Positions 30,681-36,622 of a stretch of 36,622 nucleotides of DNA are shown piece by piece. The notes under the pieces were generated by a model that was not told the DNA's origin, searched no databases, and saw nothing but the letters and a program-made list of their open reading frames with translations. Numbering within the stretch: the first letter of the stretch is position 1; each line of letters starts with the position of its first letter. The position numbers were made by a program, and so were the translations under genes. The DNA is from Chara braunii. Its lineage: Eukaryota > Streptophyta > Charophyceae > Charales > Characeae. The stretch is from positions 508,554-545,175 of the forward strand of contig BFEA01000706.1 in assembly GCA_003427395.1 (NCBI GenBank), written 5' to 3'.

Positions 30681-31480
30681 CTCACTCTTTGGCGGAAGCC
30701 TATCACGAGGATCCGTTTATGTCTGAGATCATTCGCAGACTCGAGGCGAAGGACAAAGTGATTTCTGCCGAGTTTGACTTGGTCCACGGATTGCTATTCC
30801 TTGAGAAGGTAGGGAATAAACGTTTGTGTGTGCCTAATCGGGAGTCTTTGCGTAGTTTATTTTTAGGAGAGTGTCATGACGCCACAGGACATTTTGGATA
30901 TAAGAAGATTGCAGCCAATCTGCTGCAGCAGTTCTGATGGCCCACGATGATGAGAGATGCCAAGCTGTACGTGGAGACTTGTCAGGTTTGTCAGAGAGAC
31001 AAGCCACGTACACAGGCCCCTCTTAGGCTTCTCAAGCCCCTTCCGATTTCGGAAAGGCCCGGTGAGAGCCTGTCCATGGACTTCATAGACACGCTAGTCA
31101 CCAGCAAGAGTGGAATGACACACATCTTCGTTATCGTGGATAGGTTTAGCAAGTACGCTAGGTTAGTTGGGATGCCAGAGACAGCGAAGGCCGAGTACGT
31201 CATTAGGCTGTTTAAGGAAAACAAGGTTAGAGATTTTGACTTGCCAAAGTCTATTGTGATCGACCGGGATGTTAGATTCACGAGTGAGCTATGGAAGGCC
31301 GCAGCTGCAGAACAAGGAACGCAGCTGAAGATGACATCTGGAAACCATCCAGATGCAAATGGGCAAGCAGAGCAGTTAAACCGCGCTGTACAACACCTAT
31401 TGCGGCACTACATCAAGCCCAATCGGGTGGACTGGGATGAGAGTCTGTACAACAACGTTGTGCACAACGCCACTGGGTGA
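30678..31480 (+). CDS. Ty3/gypsy integrase, N-terminal and catalytic domains
   Basis: The frame reads HSLAEAYHEDP, an HHCC zinc-binding module (ECHDATGHFGYKK, then ETCQVCQRDK), and the catalytic core SMDFIDTLV, FVIVDRFSKYA, KSIVIDRDVRFTS, NHPDANGQAEQLNRAV. The first Asp is in SMDFID, the second is the first Asp of IDRD, and the Glu in QAEQ lies 35 residues beyond it, an intact D,D(35)E. It would join element cDNA to chromosomal DNA. A TGA at 30935-30937 replaces the first Trp of the expected FWWP, so the two open parts (30689-30934 and 30947-31477) are split. The frame ends at 31480. Confidence 0.88.
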
Positions 31481-32149
31481 GCCCTAACAGTTTGCTACTG
31501 ACTTTTAAGCCTAGACTGCCCCTAGACTTTCTACTGCTTGAGAACCAGCCAACTGCTGCACCTGACACACTAGAATTTGCTTAGCGATATGAACAACTGA
31601 TGCAACAGGCGATCAAAGAGATGCACAAGGCATAGGCGGCGATGATAGAATCAGAAAACAAGCATCGCCGCCCATCAACATTCCAGATAGGGGACAGGAT
31701 CTGGGTTAAGTCTTCAGAACTGGGACAGGAGCACGGGATCTCCCGCAAGCTCATGCCACAGTATTTTGGTCCCTGGGAGGTTCTGGATGTAGCCAGAGAT
31801 GATCCGGATGGTCCATCATATGTAGTTCAGATCCCTGGTCACCTTCGCACTTACCCTGTCTTTCACGCCTCCAAGCTTGCACCATTCAAGGAAACTGATC
31901 AGTTGCCCTCGCGACACTCAATGCTGCCCCCAACCATGGATGGAGAGGTCGACATCGATGACATCGTGGACCACAGGGAAATGCCGGTTCCAAGACCTTC
32001 AGGCAGGGGACGTCCTCCGAAGCCGAGGCTGCAATACCTCGTTCGGTTCAGACACCAGGTTCACTCGGGAGGAGCTAATGCAGACCGCTCCATAGGTTGT
32101 TGCCCACTACGAGAAGTTGTTGCAGAAAGGAAAGCGTCAGATTGAATAA
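31481..32149 (+). pseudogene. Integrase C-terminus with chromodomain-like tail
   Basis: After a slip at 31480 the sequence reads SLLLTF, YEQLMQQAIKEMHKA (TAG at 31582 and 31633), RRPSTFQIGDRIWVKSSEL, LMPQYFGPWEVLDV and the GPY/F-type module PSYVVQIPGHLRTYPVFHAS. A chromodomain-like part follows: VDIDDIVDHREMPVP, a basic insert, LQYLVRFR, and in another frame TRFTREELMQTAP, TAG, VVAHYEKLLQ, ending at TAA 32147. Chromodomains target gypsy insertions to marked chromatin. The related minus-strand fragment at 34145 has Gln where this copy has TAG at 32093. Confidence 0.83.
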
Positions 32150-32174
32150 ACTTTTCATAGGACTAGCGAAGTAT

Positions 32175-32185
32175 GGAGGAGGGAA
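32175..32185 (+). promoter_or_regulatory. Polypurine tract of the plus element
   Basis: GGAGGAGGGAA lies 26 bp after the pol stop and directly before TGCGAGGCATAAG, the probable 3' LTR start. It would prime second-strand cDNA. The same layout (GGGGAGGGCG then TGCAAAGCATGAG) is seen on the minus strand near 34104. Confidence 0.65.
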
Positions 32186-32908
32186 TGCGAGGCATAAGGC
32201 CTCGATAAGCCCTACTGGGCCCCTATTTGCAACAGTGTCGGCGGCCCTAAGTGAAGGCAGGTTCGACTGACGACAAGAGGCCTATTTTGGACTACTTCGC
32301 AACTGGAGGAAAATTCAGGCAGCTGCGTAGCTCCAGCTGGTTGAAAGCGCCCAGGCCCTGGCCTCCTTTATCAAATGCATCGGACTCAGGCCCTGAGTGA
32401 GATGCGTAGCATGGACCCAACTCAAGCTGCGGCCAGTTGGGCGCGAGTAACTGTGACAAGCCTTAGGCCTGATCCATTTGGTCTTGGGCTCAGCCTCTCT
32501 GGGCCTCTTTGAAGCTTCTGGGCAGGGGCCCCACGCAGCCAGGCTGCACGCAAGGCAGACAGGCCACTACCATTTAGGAGAGGGTCTGCACACGCATTCG
32601 GCATTCGGGCACTGGCTGCATGTTGCGCAAGCGCTGCTGCACTAACGCTGGCCAGCGCTCGCGCGCTCACGGGCGAGTTGGAAGGAGCAGGCAGCCATAG
32701 TCGAGTTGCGCTGCTGTATGCTGGATGGGGCGCATGGTAGTCCTTGGGTGTATGTGGCATCTGTGAGTTGGGGAACGAGGTTGTGAGTGATACGAGAGAC
32801 ATACCTGGTGCTTGAAGTATACGACATTGGTCAAGATCGGCTCGTACTTCGAGGAGATGTTGACGTCATCGGCGACATTGTAGATTAGGCTAGATAGGGT
32901 CTGCCATC
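32186..32908 (+). mobile_element. 3' LTR of the plus element (partial or boundaries uncertain)
   Basis: It starts TGCGAGGCATAAGGCCTCGA after the polypurine tract. The start region aligns with the minus-strand LTR start at 34104 (TGCAAAGCATGAGCCCCTCG; both later have CCCTAAGTGAAGGCxGG). The part at 32760-32905 recurs inverted at 1-150. An inverted-repeat element interrupts or abuts it at 32909. I see no clear CA end or TATA box, and it does not align visibly with the sequence upstream of Gag. Confidence 0.5.
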
Positions 32909-33440
32909 TGTAGTTTGGGCGTCGAGCGCTAGATAGGATATCGACATTAGTTCTTCGTTGATGATGATGAGACTATTCCAACATTGTCAATTATGAGTTT
33001 TTGCTGTGTTATTAGTTGGTGGAACTCGTGATGCAATTCTGATATTGGTTCGAGGTCACGACTATCTGGTCTCATGTGTATGATGCTGTTTGATTTTTGA
33101 AGTTCGCTATCGCTCATTTCCCTTGCACTATCCTGTTCTTGTATCAATTACTTTATGAAACCTAACAAGTCAATAATATGATAACACATATCAACGTTTA
33201 TCTTGAATTACTACGACCTCCTTATTTTATGTTATACTCTAGAAGATGTACATCGTTTATAATTTTCATTTAGTTATTCTTGACAGTAATGGCTATTTAC
33301 TTCAATTGCACCGCGCGATAACACCAAATAAGTGAAAGCAGAACACCGAAGTCAATTGATAATGAAAGCCCTATTTTTGCCTCCAACACTAATGTCAACA
33401 ATGTTGCTTGTCCTATATGGCGCTCGACGCCCAGACTACA
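32909..33440. mobile_element. MITE-like element with 30-bp terminal inverted repeats
   Basis: The left end (32909-32938) reads TGTAGTTTGGGCGTCGAGCG and continues CTAGATAGGA. The right end (33411-33440) is its reverse complement with three differences in 30. The interior is AT-rich, about 470 bp, without a transposase. Size and structure fit a non-autonomous DNA transposon. I could not see a target-site duplication, and I cannot assign a superfamily. Confidence 0.75.
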
Positions 33441-33499
33441 ATTAGACAACACCCATCAACCTAGACTCTAAATGATAGCAACAGGTCTTCATTAAATAC

Positions 33500-34104
33500 A
33501 ACAAACCGATGATGAATGAGGATTCCAATTGAAGCGGCATGCTCATCACGACCAAGGAAGCGCCCACATGGGTCACCCCCTTCCCTCGTCTACCCCAGCA
33601 CAGTCCCAGGCTATGGCACCAGCAGCCTGGCTATGGCTGTTGTGCTCTTGCTGCGCCCACGCAACTTCTTCCCCGCGCCTCACAAGCACCCTTGTCCACT
33701 CTGCCCAACTCTCGTCCAGCAAGCTAGCGCTCAGTGTTGTCGCCGTCCAGCCAGCCAGAATGTGTAAAGTGAGTGAGCCTCACTTCCTTTTATGTTGGAT
33801 GGTTGGGCGAGGCAGGCTCTATATGCTCGCCTTGTCCCAGTAGTTGCGCCCAGGGTACTTGCAGAATATGCTTGGGGCTCAACTGTAAGTGCCCTGGGCC
33901 TGAGCATCTTTGCTGCGGCTAGCATCTTCAACTGATCAGGCCTACCCGTTGGTTGAAGATGTTTCGTGCGGCAGCCAACCCTCGAGGCCCCTTTATGCTC
34001 GCATCAACCTCAAAAAAGGTCTCTACGAATTTCCAGGGATCCCGCCTTCACTTAGGGTGGGTGCAGGCNCTTTCCAACGTCGATCGAGGGGCTCATGCTT
34101 TGCA
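33500..34104 (-). mobile_element. 3' LTR of a second chromodomain gypsy element
   Basis: Read on the minus strand it starts TGCAAAGCATGAGCCCCTCG just after a purine-rich tract and the end of the chromodomain fragment. A TATA-like ATAAAAGGAAG lies at about 33783-33793. The start resembles the plus LTR at 32186. The far end is not defined; the value given is approximate. One N is present at 34069. Confidence 0.45.
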
Positions 34105-34144
34105 CGCCCTCCCCTTGTGCTTGGAAAGTCNTCTGAGTAAGCCG

Positions 34145-34482
34145 TCAATCCAGTTTCTGCTTCACTTTTATCATCTTCTCATAGTGCGATACTACTTGAG
34201 AGGTTGTCTTCATCAGCTCCTTTCTCGTGAACCACCGATCTTCTTTAGGATTCGTACGATGCCTGAATCTGCCCCGAAACTGCATCTAGGGTTTCGGCGG
34301 TCATCTCTATCAGCAAGCTTAGGTAGAGGCATGAATTTATGCTCAACAATCTCATCAATGTCGACGTTTCCATCCATGGTTGGGGGCAGCATCGACCTTC
34401 TTGAACGAAACTCATCAGTTTCTACGAAAGGAAAGAGTTTGGATGAGTGGAAAACTGGGTACGTAGGTGTGGTGGAATTCAT
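34145..34482 (-). pseudogene. Integrase tail/chromodomain fragment, minus strand
   Basis: On the minus strand TYPVFHSSKLFPFVETDEFR, RRSMLPPTMDGNVDIDEIVE and HKFMPLPK match the plus element's TYPVFHASKL..SMLPPTMDGEVDIDDIVDHREM almost word for word. A shifted frame then gives TNPKEDRWFTRKELMKTTSQ and VVSHYEKMIKVKQKLD with a TGA at 34145-34147. It is the tail of a related element facing the opposite way. Everything upstream of TYPVF is missing. Confidence 0.85.
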
Positions 34483-34485
34483 GTG

Positions 34486-35212
34486 ATGTATGATGGGCTA
34501 TATGGGTCTGAACCCATAATATCAAGGGCAAGACATGGCCCACGCATCAGTTTACGAGAAATGCCTACCTCTTGAGTAAACTCTGGATTGACTAGAGTAA
34601 AGGGTGTGTGGGCGCGCAGACTTACGGGCGCGCGTGATCTCTCTTCTTGTTAATAATTGTGAAGCCGACGTGGTTGCCGACAAAATTTTTACCTCTGATT
34701 AAACTAGGATTAAAATAATTTTGTCTCCTGATTGGTGTGCTTGATCGTGACTAGAGTGTACGTACGGGAGGCGATGCCGACAGCGAGATGCGGCGGTAGC
34801 GAGTTTAGCTGGTGAGGTCAGAGGGTGACCGAGTAGCATTTGGNGAACCCGCACGAATAACAGTAACCGTTTATATGGTTTACCGCTAATGCTAAAACCA
34901 GCCTTGGGCCTAACACTATTGATTGCGGTGGCAGACTTTCATCTGGGGGATTCAGGGATCGAGACCAGCCTACAATGACATAGAAGTATCAAAGCAGCAC
35001 GAAGGGACCGAGGGTTTGAGAACCTTGTGGGCTATTCCCTCTTTGATTTTGCCGCCTCTTGGCCGGAGTGGTATTAACAGTTCCCTTTTCCCTGCCATTA
35101 ATTTAGACATGAATTATTTTTAGATATTTATTTTATCCCTCCTTATTATTATCGTTATTTTTTTTATCTACTTTTTTAAATCTAGTGTAACGCCAAATTT
35201 AGGGGTCTTCGC
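34486..35212. other. Non-coding stretch, no gene recognised
   Basis: No recognisable protein is encoded. A small hairpin TATGGGT/ACCCATA lies at about 34500-34517, and an AT-rich tract at 35105-35190. TGTAACGCC at 35188 resembles the common start of plant LTRs, but no partner end is seen. Confidence 0.35.
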
Positions 35213-36606
35213 TGTCGAGTGCATCGGATAATGCCTTTTTCGCAAAGGCGAAAGCCCTTACGGCCATGTCACGCAGGAGTTTAACAGAAATAAAACTAAG
35301 AGATAACTCGGGAACGACGTACAATAATCTTGCGAGCCACTATCGAGCGCATTGGTCCGGCATTGCACAAGGTCGTGCGGGACCCTCCCGGTCGTGTCAC
35401 ACAGGAGTTGGTCTAAATCCTAGTTGCGAATACATAATAGAACTTCCGCAAGCCGCTCCGGCCAAGTGCGCCAGCCATACCTCACGCGAGCCCCTACGAC
35501 ATGATAGGGCCTACGCGAGGCACGACTTACCTCCACCTTACGAGAGTTGCCACCTCCCTTCGGTGGGTGTATCCCTGCCGAGCCACCAGTTTACAGTACG
35601 AAAGCTAATCAGCTGCAATCGCAGAGGTCGACCAGCCGAGGGCGTTTCTCTTTCATTGCATCATAGGGGGTACGTGCGGTATTACACCTCTATCGGACCC
35701 GCACGCGAACCGACATCTTGGGGGGCTGAGGTCCCAAACGTGACTCATCGCCTGTCGACCAGGACGCATCCCACACACCACGTGCACACCACTATAAAGA
35801 ACATAAAAATAAAATAAAAAACAAAACACACACACATATGCACGTACATATACATATATAGAACGACATTGAACAAACAAAGAGACAACACTCCTAGTCT
35901 CTTAGTAGTCATCCCATAACTCTCCGATGCGGAAATCGGATAGGCGTCGCGCGCGAGACTTAGTATAAAACCGTGCGCGCACAGGGGTAACTCATATCGA
36001 CTTGTAATGCAAGCAAACGCAAGCAGTCGCAATGATGGCGTACTATGTAGTACCCGTACTCATATGATCCTCGTTAATATCGAGGGTCGCATTCGACATT
36101 CAAGTGTCGGCTGACACGCGCCTTGAGGGATTGATCTCTCGACGTTGGACAACCGCCAAGTGCGGTTGAGAACCACACCCTCTTCTGCACCCTGCAGAGA
36201 GTGTGTGGTACACAGGTTCATACTTGTGGTGGCAATCGTCTCTTATCGTCGTGGAGATCAGCCCCTTCATCTAGGGTCTGGGGAGAAATCAAGGGGTTTG
36301 ACTTTGACGGCTGCCACTGACTACAACATCCAACCATAGAAACTCTAAGAAGCAAAGGCTAAAAGGGGAAGTCTCATTTCCCTCGAAAACACAATCTGTT
36401 TACCCCTTAGGCGTGGTCACAGTGGGTCGCACGAAACACTCACGACATATGTATTTACATATATATAGAGGGTTATAAATATGTGACGATCACTTCTCAC
36501 AATCACAGTGGGACTCTTTTCAGCCATATACATAAGTATGTAAGCGCAGACAGTCAAATCCAACGTCCGAATCACCAAACATACCTGCAATCACATCAAA
36601 GGTTCA
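35213..36606 (-). repeat. LTR-like dispersed repeat, copy C
   Basis: The minus-strand sequence matches copy A (2895-4115) from TTTGATGTGATTGCAG at about 36602 to the GC-rich end, and ends CCGATGCACTCGACA as copy B does. It has a TATA-like region (TATTTATAACC, minus strand, about 36470-36480) where A has TATATAAATA. Near its end a CTCCTG(C/T)GTGACA(C/T)G segment occurs twice, 128 bp apart (CAGGAGT at 35274 and 35402 on the plus strand); A has one copy. The upstream end is close to the window edge and may continue beyond it. Confidence 0.62.
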
Positions 36607-36622
36607 ACAAAAAATCCATGCA

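Noticed and set aside
32770-32900. Exon ending CACCAG/GTATGT shared by two loci (1-105 and this one, minus strand)
   Set aside because: The putative intron side is better conserved than the putative coding side, and the second copy needs a frameshift. It behaves as an LTR-type repeat.
2895-36606. Giant Polinton-like transposon bounded by the inverted copies A and C
   Set aside because: No family B DNA polymerase, packaging ATPase, capsid or integrase of that class lies between. The content is two gypsy elements and satellites.

Overview
The window is nuclear DNA of a repeat-rich eukaryote, and I see no intact host gene in it. Two decayed Ty3/gypsy retrotransposons, one on each strand, carry gag, protease, reverse transcriptase, RNase H, integrase and chromodomain-like segments. 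Their wording is closest to what I remember from the charophyte green alga Chara braunii, so a charophyte is my best guess. This rests on recall, not on a search. The rest is satellite and minisatellite DNA, long homopolymer runs, LTR and MITE remnants, and pyrimidine-rich non-coding stretches full of perfect hairpins.

Layout from left to right. 1-150 is a piece of a dispersed repeat whose partner lies at 32760-32905 on the other strand. 207-2895 is non-coding and contains a run of small-loop hairpins at 2132-2648. 2895-4115 (+) is one copy of an LTR-like repeat; other copies are at 8550-8975 (-) and 35213-36606 (-). 5128-5367 is a 40-bp tandem repeat, and 6461-6635 is a 35-bp tandem repeat. 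6640-8549 and 13812-15520 are one 92-bp satellite array. It was split by a 5.26-kb insertion (8550-13811) that starts TG, ends CA and is flanked by CCGG on both sides. That insertion holds a 54-bp minisatellite and a hairpin-rich stretch.

15525-15762 is GAA-rich. 15790-19676 is a hairpin-dense, C/T-rich domain built from diverged tandem units. Its right edge cuts a minus-strand Ty3/gypsy element inside the reverse transcriptase, at the same CCGG/TGTCGGGAC junction seen at the right end of the 5.26-kb insertion. The minus element runs from 25908 down to 19677: a 1.34-kb LTR with TGTTACA/TGTAACA ends, a primer-binding site, a long leader, gag with a CCHC knuckle, protease, and a truncated reverse transcriptase. 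A plus-strand Ty3/gypsy element follows (leader 25909, gag 26632 to chromodomain 32149, polypurine tract, 3' LTR from 32186). A 530-bp inverted-repeat element (32909-33440) separates it from the tail of a related element in the opposite direction (34482 to about 33500).

The retrotransposon parts would have worked together as capsid, polyprotein protease, reverse transcription and integration machinery. Both copies are broken by stops, frameshifts and catalytic-site changes. In the plus copy the stops are mostly TAG where glutamine CAG is expected, as deamination of CHG-methylated cytosine would produce. The least explained material is the hairpin-rich domain. Its hairpins recur in the same order in diverged copies, and one motif can fold in two mutually exclusive ways.
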